Positions 21,623-33,600 of a stretch of 64,000 bases of DNA are shown here, piece after piece. The notes beneath the pieces are model-generated. The model made no database searches. It was given only the letters and a program-made list of their open reading frames with translations, and was not told the origin of the DNA. Location: positions 868,001-932,000 of the forward strand of contig MSED01000005.1 of NCBI GenBank assembly GCA_002099365.1, read 5' to 3'. Numbering within the stretch: the first letter of the stretch is position 1; each line of letters starts with the position of its first letter. Source of the stretch: Phialophora verrucosa (Eukaryota; Ascomycota; Eurotiomycetes; Chaetothyriales; Herpotrichiellaceae). The position numbers and the translations under genes were made by a program.

Positions 21623-22119
21623 TTTCTACGCCGACTACGTCACCACCGCCACTCACTGGTGATTGGTGCGGAGAATTGACGGGAGCTAGTCCCTAGCGCC
21701 CGATCTTAGCATTGCTCGAGCTCAAACAAGGAAGTCTCAACCCCGACGAGTAAACAAGGTGAAGCTCTCACCATCAGACAATTGAATTTCCTTAAGTCAC
21801 CGCTTCATTCGCAGAATCCTGCTGTTCTACAGAAAACAGTCCTCATTACATGAAAGCTTGCATACATTATCATCCTGCAAATTGGCCGCGCTCTCCGCTC
21901 ATTGTCACGACAACCACGCGTCTAATGGTCCGCACGCTACGAACGCGAGATTGACACGGTACCGGTGCCCACAGAGACTCGAATCCCCAGCCAGCATACC
22001 TCGCGCTTAATTCCTGCCACTGAGCAGCCTCTGTACACACTTCTTCTCGATGTTGGACTCTATTTTATGAATATTACACCTGAGCTCGACATTTGGAGCA
22101 CGACGCGCGACACACCACC
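21623..22119. other. Intergenic region upstream of the sirtuin gene
   Basis: About 500 bp. A frame beginning near 21965 is short and ends inside the next gene's first exon in another frame. The start context CCACCATGGG at 22120 decides the sirtuin start. Nothing else is seen. Confidence 0.6.
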
Positions 22120-24083
22120 ATGGGCCTCCGAGAGGTCACGCTTGAGGATGAGCGAGCGCTGCAAGAGATTGCAGATGCTCTAGCAGGGTCGCATAAGATC
22201 TTAGTTGTCACAGGTGCAGGCATCAGCACCAGTTGTGGAATTCCTGTGTGTTCCACCATTCTGTCTCGCGATGAGATATTAACTGCGCAAAGGACTTTCG
22301 ATCCAAGGACGGGCTCTACAACATGATTCCGAGCCAAAATATGCTTCCAACGCCCCCATCATCACAACCTTCCACACCCACGCATAGCCGGGTTGTCGAC
22401 CTGAGTCTCGACGAAGAACTACCCTCCTCCCAACCGCGAAGCCGGCGAGCGTCTTCAAGTCCTTCGTCCAGGCTACGAGGACAGGACTTGTTCGACTCGC
22501 GCATTTTCCAGAATGCCGAGTCCACAATGGTATTCTACCAGTTCATAGCTTCAATGCGACACAAGATACGAGACGAAGTGCGGTCCACCAGTTCCGTCCA
22601 CAAATTCATCAGAGTCCTTCGCGACGGTGGCCGGTTGATGAGGTGCTACACGCAGAACATAGATGGCCTGGAAGCAAGAGAAGGCCTTGTGACAGACCTG
22701 AGACGCGGTAAAGGTAACAAGCGGCGGTTCATGAAGAAGCACTACGAAGCGCCGCGGCCTGCGCACACTGTGGCCACGGATTTCGATGGAGGATGTGAGG
22801 TCGTGCAGCTTCACGGCGACCTGGACAAGCTGCGCTGCACAATGTGCTCGACTCAATACGAATGGAGGGACGAGGAGACCGACATCTACCTGGAGGGAGC
22901 TGCTCCGAGCTGTCCCAAGTGCAAAGAGAAGAGCGAAGACCGCCAGGCCACGGGAAAGCGAGGTCTGGCCGTAGGCTCTCTCCGACCGAACATCGTACTC
23001 TATGGAGAAGACCATCCTTCCAACACGCTGCTCACTCCGCTGATTCCTTTCGATGCTAGCTGCCGACCCGAGGTGCTGGTCATCATGGGGACATCGTTGA
23101 AAGTATTCGGCTTGCAGAAGATTGTGCGCGAGTTTGCAAAGGCCGTGCATTCGCACAAGAACGACAAAGGGCGCGTCATATTTGTCAATCGGACTCGGCC
23201 CGCGGAGAGTGCGTGGGAGGGGATCATTGATGACTTTGTGGCAATGGACTGCGATGAGTGGGTGGAAGATTTGAAAAAGCGCCGGCATGATCTCTGGCAC
23301 CGACAAGGAGAAATCGACATGACAATCACGAAATCGACACAGCCTAAGCGTAAGCGGAAGTCGATCGAGGAGAAAGAGAACAAACCAACCAAGAAAGCAA
23401 AGATCGTTGTCGAAGTGCCTTCTTGTGATGCTGCGGCTGGACAGAACACTTCAGACATGCTGGCGAGGAGGTTGCAAAGTCCAAAGAAAATCAAACCACC
23501 TCAGGATTACCCAGGGCGAGCGATACTCTCACCTTTAGCGCAAGCTCGGAGACCACCAGTTTCGCCCTTCACAAGCCCGATCAGAGGCGATGACGAGTCG
23601 CATTTGCCCAGCCCAAGGAAGCGAAGAACGCCTGTGCGACCGCCAATCTCGCCGTTTACCAGTCCCATCTTCCCAGACACTATTAGAGAGCCGTCGAGTT
23701 CAATGATTTGGGGTACGCCCAAGAGACCTGAATTTTCGCCTTTCACACCAGGGCTTCGGACTGGTAGCAAGCTCAAGATGGAGATCGGTCGGGATGAAAA
23801 TGAGTTCTTCCCTCCCAGTCCCTACATGAGCGACGCCGAGCCAGACGCCGAACCGGATGAAGACACCGATGCAATTACCGAAACTGAGCAGCTCGGTAAA
23901 GTGGACGACTCCAAACAATCTCAATTCATGGTTCAGGTCTGGCAGCGGGTGCGAGATAGCCGCATCTTCTCTTACGGGCTGAAGCCGAATTCAAACCAGG
24001 AATCGATCGAAGATGATGTTGACGAGGTTGACACACCGAGTCGCGGACCAAGAGGCCGGAAGATCGATGTTTTTGCGGAGTGA
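22120..24083 (+). CDS. NAD-dependent histone deacetylase, Hst3/Hst4-type sirtuin
   Basis: Two exons, 22120-22245 and 22293-24083, with a 47-bp intron, give 638 residues. Splicing rebuilds the sirtuin core: GAGIS (32-36) then CGIP-DFRSKDGLY. Also seen: TQNIDGL (about 162-168), the catalytic His in QLHGDLD (about 216), the zinc knuckle CTMC (224, 227) and CPKC (249, 252), RPNIVLYGE, and GTSLKVFG. An insert of about 60 residues rich in Ser and Pro sits between DFRSKDGLY and the RIFQNAES block, and a 300-residue low-complexity tail follows the catalytic domain. Tail repeats of the form PPVSPFTSPI look like proline-directed phosphorylation sites. The long GHHYEAPR-like insert and HGDLDKLRC fit the Hst3/Hst4 class, which deacetylates H3K56 in the nucleus. 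Confidence 0.85.
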
Positions 24084-25172
24084 TGTTGCTTTGCACAAGC
24101 AATACCCAGAGAGGTGTTGCAAGGCATGTCGAAAACACTGGAGATTAGATTGAGCTGTAACGAACTCTACGAGGCGATGAATGTACACTACCGAGGCATA
24201 CGGAGAGGAGTTCTGGTAAAGGAATAGAGGCGTGGTGACTGTGGCCAGATCTTGAGACGACTCAGAGTTGCCAGCGACAGCCTCTCAAAGCATGAATATG
24301 TTTCCTGCCATGGAACTAACGCCTGGGTACAGTACTGTAACTCCTCGGGTGCCGTGTTCGGCCCTGCTTAGCTTTTCTTCTTGGGCCTTCTAAACATTTC
24401 TTGCCCACCCTCTTTCGCTTTCTTTCGCCCGAGTCCTCCCGGCCGAGGCACCCAATTGCTTCTCTTTCCATCGTTCCGCCCAACTCCTCATGTTCCTCGT
24501 TTCCGCTTACTGGTCTGACCAATTTTCTCGCGCACGTGACAAATGTACCGCGGCAGTGGCAGCGGATAAGGCGGGGACTGCTCACGACACTGGCCACGCC
24601 TAGACCCTGACTATCGTATATGATTCCCGGGAGTTCCCACGCCCCCTCGCGATTCCCTTCTTCCTACTCCCAAGTAGAACAATGTCGCTTTGAAAGAGAA
24701 AAAAACTCCGAGAACAAGAGAGGAAAAATCTTAGGTGCTTTTATTTCTAACTATCTACAGGAGGTCGGCCTGCCAATCCGACGGGTTGCGATTTTTGGTG
24801 AAATCTGAATTCTTAAGCCAAAACCAAAAACCAAAAAGCTCGTCTCCTTGCGGGCGGGGTACGGTCATATCTTCACATCTTACGGGAGCGGAGTGACCCA
24901 ACTCAGCACCCGTTAAATAACGTCTTGAAGCTGAGAAGTCGACTGCCAACGAAGCTGGAGGTCTCAGTCTACCAACCTGTGTGATTCAAGGAACCAAGAA
25001 GAATTTTCTCTGCCGCACAAGCCTGGTTTCCTTCGACAACACAGGGATCATCACAAGCCTACTTCGTCTATACGAGACAAGACCGGACAGGACATAAGCA
25101 CGCTTTACGAAACAACACTACACTACAAACCCCTCCACAGTCACGAGTACTCGTCCGCAAGGGACCTCGAAA
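24084..25172. other. Long intergenic region and leader upstream of RIB3
   Basis: Nearly 1.1 kb without a supported gene. A frame at 24316-24597 on the minus strand is short and unconvincing. The 250 bp before the RIB3 start look like a pyrimidine/adenine-mixed leader. No tRNA or riboswitch fold was recognised by eye. Confidence 0.5.
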
Positions 25173-25919
25173 ATGCAGCCTCCCAGCACGCTCGCCAAGG
25201 GCTTCGAGTCGATCGAGTCGACGATCCAAGCGTTCCGTAATGGCGAATTCATCGTCGTTCTCGACTCCCAGGACCGCGAGAACGAAGGCGATCTCATCAT
25301 CGCGGCGCAGGACGTGACGACCGAGAAGATGGCCTTCATGGTCCGCCATACCAGCGGCTTGATCTGTGCGCCGATCACCGCCCAACTCGCTGCAGAGCTG
25401 GAGCTCCCTCAGATGGTGGTCGACAACGAGGATCCCAACCGCACAGCGTACACGATCTCGATCGACTCCAACGACGAGAGCGTCACGACGGGGATCTCGG
25501 CACACGATCGCGCGTTGACGTGCCGCACGCTAGCGAGTCCGAAGGCCACCCCCGCGAGCTTCCGACGACCGGGCCATGTCTTCCCGCTGAGGGCCAGGGA
25601 TGGGGGCGTCCTCGAACGGACCGGCCATACCGAGGCGGCGGTGGAATTCTGCCGTCTCGCGGGGAAGGCCAAGGCGGGGGTGATTTGTGAGATGGTCGAC
25701 GACGGGGAGACCGTGCCTGGGCAGGCGATCATGAGGGAGCCGGGCATGATGAGACGGGATGCTTGTCTGGAGTTTGGCCGCAAGTGGGGGTTGAAGGTCT
25801 GCACCATCGAGGATCTGGTCGAGTATGTCAAGAGGGAGAAATCGGGAAATGGACACGGACACGGACACGGCAATGGCGTAGTGATCAACGGGGCGAACGA
25901 AGTCAATGGATGGCATTGA
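25173..25919 (+). CDS. RIB3: 3,4-dihydroxy-2-butanone 4-phosphate synthase
   Basis: A single exon of 248 residues from an ATG. It converts ribulose 5-phosphate to 3,4-dihydroxy-2-butanone 4-phosphate plus formate, the four-carbon precursor of riboflavin. Seen: DRENEGDL (34-41), the acidic loop holding Mg2+; MAFMVRHTSGLICAP; TGISAHDRA; PGHVFPLRARDGGVLERTGHTEAAV, which carries the substrate-binding Arg, Gly-His and Thr; and GVICEMVDDGETV. The body matches the family over about 210 residues. The last 30 residues are an unusual extension with a tandem Gly-His run (GHGHGHGNG) from a CACGGA-type DNA repeat. Cytosolic. The call is firm. Confidence 0.96.
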   Translation: MQPPSTLAKGFESIESTIQAFRNGEFIVVLDSQDRENEGDLIIAAQDVTTEKMAFMVRHTSGLICAPITAQLAAELELPQMVVDNEDPNRTAYTISIDSNDESVTTGISAHDRALTCRTLASPKATPASFRRPGHVFPLRARDGGVLERTGHTEAAVEFCRLAGKAKAGVICEMVDDGETVPGQAIMREPGMMRRDACLEFGRKWGLKVCTIEDLVEYVKREKSGNGHGHGHGNGVVINGANEVNGWH

Positions 25920-27896
25920 GAGAGAAGAGAATATACGCAGAACTGTACACGGTACTGTAATTGTACGTGTGGATACTGAGTATAGGTGTCCATCCCACCG
26001 TAGTCCAGGTCGAATCAATATGGAAAGAATACTCTGTGTTTGAGCGCTCCCTGTACACCGAACATTGCTCTCCATATGTCGGTCTCATTCTACTGAAGTC
26101 GGGGCGTCATCACACATTCTTGAGCTAGCTGCCTGGTGGGTGGCAGTCCATTCATTATCAAGAAGTCGTGACAAGCCCGTCGAGTCACAGCCTCGTCGCC
26201 CATTTCGTTGCATCATTCGGACGAAGATCCGAGCATGGCGCATAAGTTGCATACAAACATATGGGTCAGGTGCGTTACGAAGCAGCTGCAGTATAATTCA
26301 GCTGCGGCGGGTAGAATCTGAAATGCGGGCAGAGTCTCGCTGCGTTGTTGCGCTTCTAGTACGGGGAGTTAGAATGACTTCATCTGTACTTGTAGTACTC
26401 GGGACAGCGAATATGCATCTACGATGTCCAGATTTTTGGCGGCGAGGCACTCCTTATGACCGACGACGTATGTATATGAGGCGGCGGGGGCCACAAGGGT
26501 CCAAGGTCTCGGCTACCGCATTGAATTCTCCGACCTTTCACTTTTCTCACCTCAGCGCTAAGGAACATGGACGATCGCATATGAGATTGGCGACTACGGA
26601 GTACATTGGACTGTCTACTTTTTCATATTGACAATCTCCTTGGTCGTTGAATCCTCCCCAGAAAGGCCTTGTGCACAGAACGGAGTACATTGTGTCTCGA
26701 GGATAATCTCCAGGTGCCGCGGGTGGTGAGAGAGACGACGAGGCTCAAACCGCGCCAGTTATGCACCGACTTAATCTCGCGCAATCTTCGCATGATCCCT
26801 CGACATCAACTTCAGTGTCGTCCCTGTGTTCCCGTACTCCGTACTCAGTACTCTGCAATGAAATGTCACACTCGTCCAATCAAGCCTGTAATTGACGTCG
26901 TGTTCCGCAGGTCTCTATTGCACTATCTCGCTACTGTAGTCTGCCTCGTGGATTCTTCCCATGTCAAACACCGCCCGAACGCCCGTTCGCCTGCCTTATC
27001 TTGGTGGACTCCGGCGGCCCCATCAACTCTAAACTTGCATCTACAAACTTACCGTACGCGTACAAAGCCAGGGGGCTGTCTCGCAGGTCTCCTTGCGAAC
27101 AAACCCCCCATCTGGGCAAGGCCGCCTCCGCAAGGCTCGAATGTGACACGCCCAGACAGACACCCTCTCCCGAATCAGGTGCTAATTGCTCAGCCCCCCA
27201 GCTACAGCCTCACGCTAAGCCCGCATTATGCAAGCACAGCAGGGCTTGGAGGCTCTCTGCTTATGATCCTCAGTTCTTCATCGTGTCTTTCCCCCCAGGC
27301 AAGGACTGCTTGACTTGATTTTGTAGTCCTTGCTCTTGTTGACTCCGTCTGGCTGTGTTTGTTCCACGTGCTATTCATTTTTGAGACGCGGAACTGTTAA
27401 GTGTCTCGCGGCAGAGGCTTGGAGAGGAAGCCTCGTTGCGTAACGGAACGCCTCTGTTTGATTTTCTTTACTTGGCTCCCGAGCTCCTGGGTGACTCTCA
27501 TCTTTCGACTCCTCGTCTCTGGCCTCTCCCTATCCATTCACTCACTCACTCACTCACTCGCTTGATCGCTCTTGTACATACGCCGTACACCGCGATAATT
27601 GTTGTTGGTTACTCTGTACAGAGAGTACATTCATTCATTTGGTCAAACGTTGCCCACCACTCACCGTTGCGTTTGTCGGGTCGAATACTTTATTCTTGGA
27701 TCGCAGTTCCATAGTACATACTTAGCATTGCACAAGTCGACTTTTGCTACAATCATCTCCGGCCCTCAACCTTCCTTCAACAAACTAGGGTTAAGGTTCC
27801 ACGCCCTTTGACAATACTGGTACGTGCGAAGCAGAGTAGAACAATTTCCTTCACTCTTGCCTTGTCTGGAACGGCACACCAACACCCACACCCACG
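25920..27896. other. Gene-poor 2-kb intergenic region
   Basis: No frame here has a convincing start or composition, although two plus-strand frames of 188 and 214 codons run through it. Two copies of the 9-mer TACGGAGTA (or its complement) occur at 26595-26603 and 26835-26843, and a (TCAC)5 tract at 27538-27557. The last 400 bp are CT-rich and are probably the leader of the next gene. Confidence 0.5.
27538..27557. repeat. Microsatellite (TCAC)5
   Basis: Five perfect TCAC units in the presumed leader or promoter of the membrane protein gene. Confidence 0.85.
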
Positions 27897-28679
27897 ATGC
27901 CACCAGCCTCACTCCAGCTCCTCCCCCGGCAGTTCGGCAATGGTGATGGCAATGGTCCCTTCGGCGACCGCGATCGTGATGGCAGCGGGGTATCCAAGTG
28001 GGCGATCATCGGGATCGTGGTAGCCATACTGGTCATCGCGGCCGTCATCGTCTTCGTCATCTTCCGCCGCATGCGCATGCGTCGCAGAGCCATCTCCGCC
28101 GCCATCAACCTCACCTCCACGGCACACCACAAGCCCACGTCGACCGGTCCATCGCCCAACCACGGTGGCAGCAGCGGTGGTGGTGGCCCGCCCAAATACG
28201 GCGCCGGCACGACCGGGTACGGCGCCACCCCAGACCAGAACCACTCGCTCCTGGGCCACGCCGAGCCCCCCGCCATCGTCATGTGGAATGCGCCCCACGG
28301 CGGCGACACCGCCGCCTCCTCGACCCAAGACGGCTTCGGGTATGATACCAACCTCCAGCTCGCACCGGGCGGGGGGATCCAACGGCCCGCCAGCGTCGCG
28401 GGTTCCTTCTCCGCCCCGCCGCCCCGGTACGAGGAGGCCACGAACTCGAGCTCGAACTCGAGACCGCCCCACGGCGAGGCGGCGAGTTACTTCAACGCGA
28501 GCGTCCCGATGGGTCCCGAGGACAGGGGACGCAGTCGGTCGAGGGACGCCGCGGCGCCGGCCGAGGGGTCGAGAGGGCGGGCCCTCAGCGTCGACACGCG
28601 CAGTATGAATGGCGATCGGAGGCGGAGCATCAGTCGGTTCAGGGAGGAGGGCATGGTCGACGTGAATGTGAAAATGTGA
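27897..28679 (+). CDS. Single-pass membrane protein with PPRY motif, function unknown
   Basis: A single exon of 260 residues from an ATG with a short Gly/Asp-rich outside segment, one clear hydrophobic helix (about 35-56, WAIIGIVVAILVIAAVIVFVIF in two parts), then a very basic stop-transfer stretch RRMRMRRR. That charge pattern predicts the C-terminus in the cytosol. The tail is low complexity, rich in Gly, Ser and Pro, with PPPRYEEAT near 172, a PPxY motif that in fungi recruits Rsp5-type ubiquitin ligases. Arg/Ser repeats near the end could be phosphorylated. This layout is common among fungal plasma-membrane proteins of unknown role. I do not recognise a named family. The opposite strand also has long frames but lacks such features. 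Confidence 0.7.
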   Translation: MPPASLQLLPRQFGNGDGNGPFGDRDRDGSGVSKWAIIGIVVAILVIAAVIVFVIFRRMRMRRRAISAAINLTSTAHHKPTSTGPSPNHGGSSGGGGPPKYGAGTTGYGATPDQNHSLLGHAEPPAIVMWNAPHGGDTAASSTQDGFGYDTNLQLAPGGGIQRPASVAGSFSAPPPRYEEATNSSSNSRPPHGEAASYFNASVPMGPEDRGRSRSRDAAAPAEGSRGRALSVDTRSMNGDRRRSISRFREEGMVDVNVKM

Positions 28680-29179
28680 ATGGTGAGAAGAGTTAATACG
28701 ATAACACAAAAGGGTTCAGAGGCTAAATAGCCTTTGCTTTATGGATACCTTGAAACGTCTTGGGGGATATGTGACTCAACTGATCTGTATGATACGAGTA
28801 ATTGGATGAATGATACCTTGCTGTTCGTCACTGCGTAGCTCGTTGGATATTGGCTCGAACCGTTCATTCGTTTCTTCGTTCCCTGTTGCTTGGTTACTCT
28901 GTCTGAGTAGGTATATGCATTTCCCTGTCGTTTGATCAACCTGTCTCTCTGTGTATGTATGCCTGCGCCGGTGCCGTATCTGGGGTATCAATCTTTTTTT
29001 TTCGTACATTTCCCCGTCCCTGCTATGCCACGCCACGCCACGCCATGCTGTGCTGTGCTGAACCTTACCAAACCATGTAAACTTTATTCTGGAACACAAA
29101 ACCCGTGAGGGTAGATGACCCCGTCCAGTTCTAGAAGTATTCACGCCGTGAAAAACCCTTTCAAGACCCCTGCGCCTTG
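28680..29179. other. Intergenic region between convergent genes
   Basis: About 500 bp between two 3' ends. A tract of CCACG units turning into TGCTG units lies at about 29026-29060. No gene is seen. Confidence 0.6.
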
Positions 29180-29905
29180 CTACCGCCTCTCTGTCTTAAC
29201 TTCCGTCTTGATTTCCTTCTTCACGTCGTTCTTGCCCGAATAGTCCCTCAAAAAGGCCTGCATGTGCGTGTTGGTGATCTTGGTGCCCCGGCGGACCTTC
29301 TTCTTCTCCTTCGGTTTCTTCACCCCGGTGTCCACCACGGCCGGCTCGCCCGTCGACTTGTGGTTCATCTTGCGGAGTTCCTTGATCGTATCCTCCACGC
29401 TCGGCAGGGGGATCTGATTCCACAGGTCCTTGAAGTCCTGGTCCAGCGGGGCCTGGAGCGTAGGGTCGTCCAACCAGACCATTCTGGCGTGGTTGTCCTT
29501 GCGGTTCCGGGTCACGAGCAGTCGGTGTTCGGCCTCGAGCCTGTCGATCGTCTCCTCTGCGTCCTGCCACCCGTCTTTTAACTTCGACACCTGGATCCCC
29601 ATGGCGGTGTCTTGGTTTTGGAGGAACTTCAGCAGCGAGTCCGCGTCCGTGATGTTGTGCTCGGGCTTGAAGATGAAGGCGTCCTTCTCCTTGTCGTGGT
29701 TGACTTTGGGGTTGATGCTGAGTTGGGCGATGAATTGTTGGACGGTCACGTCGTCGCGCTTCTGCTGCGGGAGGGTGTAGTTGATGAGGTCTTCGCGCGG
29801 GATGCTCTGCGGGAATTTCTCCCTCAGTCGGTTGACCGCGTATACGACGTCGGTTTGGAGGTACACTCGTGTGGGCTCGGCAGGTTGAGCGAATAGGGAC
29901 GACAT
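29180..29905 (-). CDS. TFA2: Transcription initiation factor IIE subunit beta
   Basis: The open frame extends upstream to 30133, but the first ATG in it is at 29905 (MSSLFAQPAEPTRVYLQ), giving 241 residues. The core is the TFIIE-beta winged-helix pair: VVYAVNRLREKFPQSIPREDLINYTL, FIFKPEHNITDADSLLKFLQ, and GIQVSKLKDGWQDAEETIDRLE, followed by LLVTRNRKDNHARMVW. The lysine-rich C-terminus with TNTHMQAFLRDYS is also typical. TFIIE-beta with TFIIE-alpha recruits TFIIH to RNA polymerase II. The usual Ser/Pro-rich N-terminal linker is nearly absent, so either this protein is short or an upstream exon was missed. Divergent from MLP1. Confidence 0.88.
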   Translation of the reverse strand: MSSLFAQPAEPTRVYLQTDVVYAVNRLREKFPQSIPREDLINYTLPQQKRDDVTVQQFIAQLSINPKVNHDKEKDAFIFKPEHNITDADSLLKFLQNQDTAMGIQVSKLKDGWQDAEETIDRLEAEHRLLVTRNRKDNHARMVWLDDPTLQAPLDQDFKDLWNQIPLPSVEDTIKELRKMNHKSTGEPAVVDTGVKKPKEKKKVRRGTKITNTHMQAFLRDYSGKNDVKKEIKTEVKTERR

Positions 29906-30619
29906 GGTCAAGGTATTTGAAATCGGCTGAGACTGAGGTGTTGAAAAAATACTCCGTATGGCTGTGTTGAATGCGTTCGAAAACCAAAGGGCTATCGCCC
30001 AATTCCGGTTGCGGCGAGTCTTGTTACTTGTGGGGGTTGAGGACGAAAACAGCGACAAGTCTGTGCGGCGAAGATAGACCCTGACGAAAGATGGGAACGC
30101 CGAGAGTGCAGAGTGTAACGACAGTCGCTTCAAGTCGACTCGAAGTGAGCTGGAAGCGAGGTCGAGGTGAAGTAGTGGGATATCATACTTGTAATGAGCA
30201 GAGCCATGTAATTATGGAATACCAGCATGGGGGTTCCGGCACCAACCGTCCAGTTAAGTCAAGGCTCTCCAAGCTTACATAATTAGCCAATTACATCCAG
30301 CCTAAGCGAAAGCCTCACTTCTCGACTCTGCCCGCGCACGCCGCGCTGCCCGCATCCGTGTGTTTAGAGATTCCTTCTCGAATATCCACAGATTCGATCA
30401 CACGTTCCTCCATCCCTATTCCACCTTAATTCCCTTCCTCCTTCCTTTCCTCAGCGTCTCTTTGGGCAGGCGTCGCTTGCGCCATGGTGAGGGTCGTTGG
30501 TTCTTTGTTCGATTCACCCTAAGTTCGGCGCGCTTGCGGTGGGCGCATTCTCTTGAACTTGAATCTCCCTCTTCGTTATCCAAACAGAACCCATCCCGAC
30601 CCTACGATACATTCGCACT
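29906..30619. promoter_or_regulatory. Divergent promoter region of TFIIE beta and MLP1
   Basis: The 714 bp separate the two starts. TACTCCGTA, the complement of the recurring 9-mer, lies at 29950-29958, 45 bp upstream of the TFIIE beta start. The MLP1 side is CT-rich, as in fungal promoters. No other gene is seen. Confidence 0.55.
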
Positions 30620-33600
30620 ATGGCTGCCGAAGTCGACGTTCGGGCCATTTCGGCCTTTTCATCACTCCCTGAGTCGTCGGTCAATTCGCTTTTGGGCAGT
30701 CCGACAGCCGACCTGGTGACTTCTCTGCTCAAGAGCATCGAGGCAAAGGCCAAGGAATTCGAACAGAACAAGTCTCAGAAGGTCAAGCTCGAGGTCGAGT
30801 TGGAGACGGTTGTCAGGACGAGTGAATCCAAGGCGAAGGTGCTGCAAAACTCGCGAGACAAGGCACTTGCCGAGTCAAGTAAACTACGCGTCGAATTGCA
30901 GGTTTCAGGTAACAACCGCACGATGCGCTCCACCGTCTACACCGGGCGCTGACGTGGTGATTACAGAGAATGCCCGCTCCCGGCTGGAATCCGAGCTCGA
31001 ACAGTGTCGCTCCGCAACCACGAACGAGAGCTCCGAGATCAGTACGCTTAAGTCGCGTATTTCTTCCCTTGAAGCCTCGAATCGAGACACTCTCGCACTC
31101 CTCGAGTCGAAGAACACGGCCTACGAAAGCTTGTCCCAAGATCTGTCCGCGCAACACCAGAAGGCCGCCGAGCTTCGAAAGCAGGTCACCGCGCTGGAGC
31201 AATCAATTCAGTCTGCAAACTCATCTGTCACAAGTGCCAAGTTCAAGGAGCAATCTCTACTGCAGGAGGTGGAACTGCTGAAGAAAAACAATGAGTGGCT
31301 GGAAAATGAACGAAGGATCAAGGCCGATGAGCACACCAGCTTCCGCAAGGAGAAAAATGCTCGTATTTCAGAGCTCTCAAGATCGAATGAGCAGTACATT
31401 TCTGAAGCTGAGGCACTCCGACGCTCCGAGACCACGCTGAAGCAACGTCTGGAGGAGCAGACTACCAAGCTCGACGAGATGCTTGAGGAGATACAGAAAA
31501 TGCGCGAAGAAAAGATTTCTGCCGAGGATTCCTTCAGAGTCGAGCTTGAGAGCGTCAATCGCTTGGCTGAACTACAGGCTGCATCCGCCGAGACCGCCAA
31601 ACAACGCGTCCAAGAACTCTCGGCAGCTCTGGAGGAGGCTCGTGAAGAGGCCGCAGATGAAATTGGTGCTATCCGAGCTGAAATTGAGACCGAGCACAAT
31701 GATCGGGTGGCTGCTGAAGAACGAGTTGCTGAGCTGGAAAGATCCATCGAGCGACTGCAGGGCGAACTCGACGAAGCTCGAGCACGACCGAGCACACCTC
31801 ACCGTGCAACCAACGGCTCCGGCATCACGACACCTCTCCGGCCCGGAACTCCAAGTGGCATTTTCTCGCCCGCAACGGTATCTCGCGGAAAATCCCAGAT
31901 GACCATGACCCAGCTTTTCTCCGAGTACAAGAAGCTTGAAGGGGAATTGGCAGGCGAAAAGCGTGCCAGAGAACAGCTACAGGAGAACCTCGACGCTATG
32001 GTTGACGAGCTCGAAAACAGCAAGCCAGAGATCGAGGAGCTGCGTGAGGATCATGCCCGCCTGCAGAGTGAAGTCGTGGAAATGTCAAGGATTGTTGACA
32101 AAGCAAACAGTGAGCGAGATGCGGCAGTGAAAGAACTGAAGCATGTGCAAGGCCAGCTGAATAGCACGTCAAGAGAGGTCGAAGTTCTCGCGCAACAGCT
32201 CCGTGACAAAGGCTCGGAAATTCGTTACCTGCTGGTGGAGCAGTATGTCCGTGAGCAAGGCGAGGCTCTGACTCGGGAAGATTTTGAAGAACTGGAAAAG
32301 CAGACCCAGGCCGCCTTATCCCAAGATATGGCGAATTTGTCTGAGAACCAACAACTGATCAACCAGCGTTTGGTTGTTTTCAAGAATATCGCTGAACTGC
32401 AACAGCAGAACGAGGATCAACTGAAGACTATTCGCAACCTGATCAGCGAGCTCGAAAACAACGAGGCTAAGCAACACGAACAACAGAACCTTGCTCTTAA
32501 CCAAGAATTGGAACACGCCCGAGCGCAAATTGTCTCTTATCAAGACGAGCTGAAATCGATGGTCGCTCAAACCAAGACTTTCATCAAAGAGAGAGATATG
32601 TTCCGCAACATGCTGACCAGGCGTGGCGGTCATCTACCCGGCCAAGTTCAACCAAATGATTTCTCACGTTCGCTTCCTGTTCCCAGTGGCGAGTCTCCAG
32701 CGGGCTCGGTGACTGGCGGCGATGCTGATTATGCAAAACTTCTCAGGGATCTCCAACAGCACTTCGATTCTTACCGGAACGAAGCCTCCACCGATTACAG
32801 TGCTTTGAAGAACCAAGTCGCCGAGTTGGGGAGGAAAAATTCTCAGCTACAAACCGAGATCAGTCGGACTGTTGGACAGTTGACAGCAGCAAATCAACGC
32901 TATGAGATGTTGCAGGCTAACTACAACTCTCTCAAGACTGAGAACGGCGAGATTCAAAAGAGGTCCTGGAGTGCGATGGAGAGTGCCACGAAGCAAGAAC
33001 TAAAGACTCAACAAGTTGCGGAGGAGCTTGTCGAAGCCCGGAATCTGCTGGACAGCCTGCGTCGAGACTCCGCAAATCTCAAGGCAGAGAAAGATCTCTG
33101 GAAGACAGTTGAGCGAAGACTGATTGAGGACAATGAATCTTTGCGGAACGAGCGAAACCGCCTCGACCAGCTCAATGCAAGTCTGCAGACCATGATCAAC
33201 GAGCGTGAGCAGACCGATGCCGAGACGAGACGCCGACTACAGTCGCAAGTAGAGTCATTAGAATCCGAGCTTCAGTCAACCAAGCGGAAGCTCAGCGACG
33301 AGATCGAAGAGAGCAAGAAGTCGGCGTTACGGCGCGAATATGAACACGAACAATCTCAGAAACGCATCGATGACCTTGTCACGACACTTGGAGCGACGAA
33401 AGAAGAACTCGCGTCCGCGAAGACAGCGCGGGATCACCTGCAAGCCAGAGTTGATGAGCTGACCGTAGAACTTCGTTCTGCAGAGGAACGCTTGGAAGTC
33501 TTGACTAGGCCCGCAGAGCCTGCAAATGAGACCAACGGTGCGGAGGAGACCGCTCTGAGCAAAGAACAAGAGTTGGCTGTAGAGGTCTCCGAGCTCAAGC

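Noticed and set aside
21971..22000. Possible tRNA T-arm (ACTCGAATCCC)
   Set aside because: No matching acceptor stem, D-arm or anticodon arm could be folded around it.
22093..22119. Earlier sirtuin start at 22093
   Set aside because: The codon is TTG; ATG at 22120 lies in an excellent CCACCATGGG context.
26065..27313. Plus-strand frames of 188 and 214 codons in the gap after RIB3
   Set aside because: Composition is random-like, with no domain, no splice-supported extension and no good start context.
27909..28709. 266-codon minus-strand frame
   Set aside because: Antisense to the membrane protein, without a hydrophobic helix or motif; the plus strand has a clear membrane segment and PPRY.
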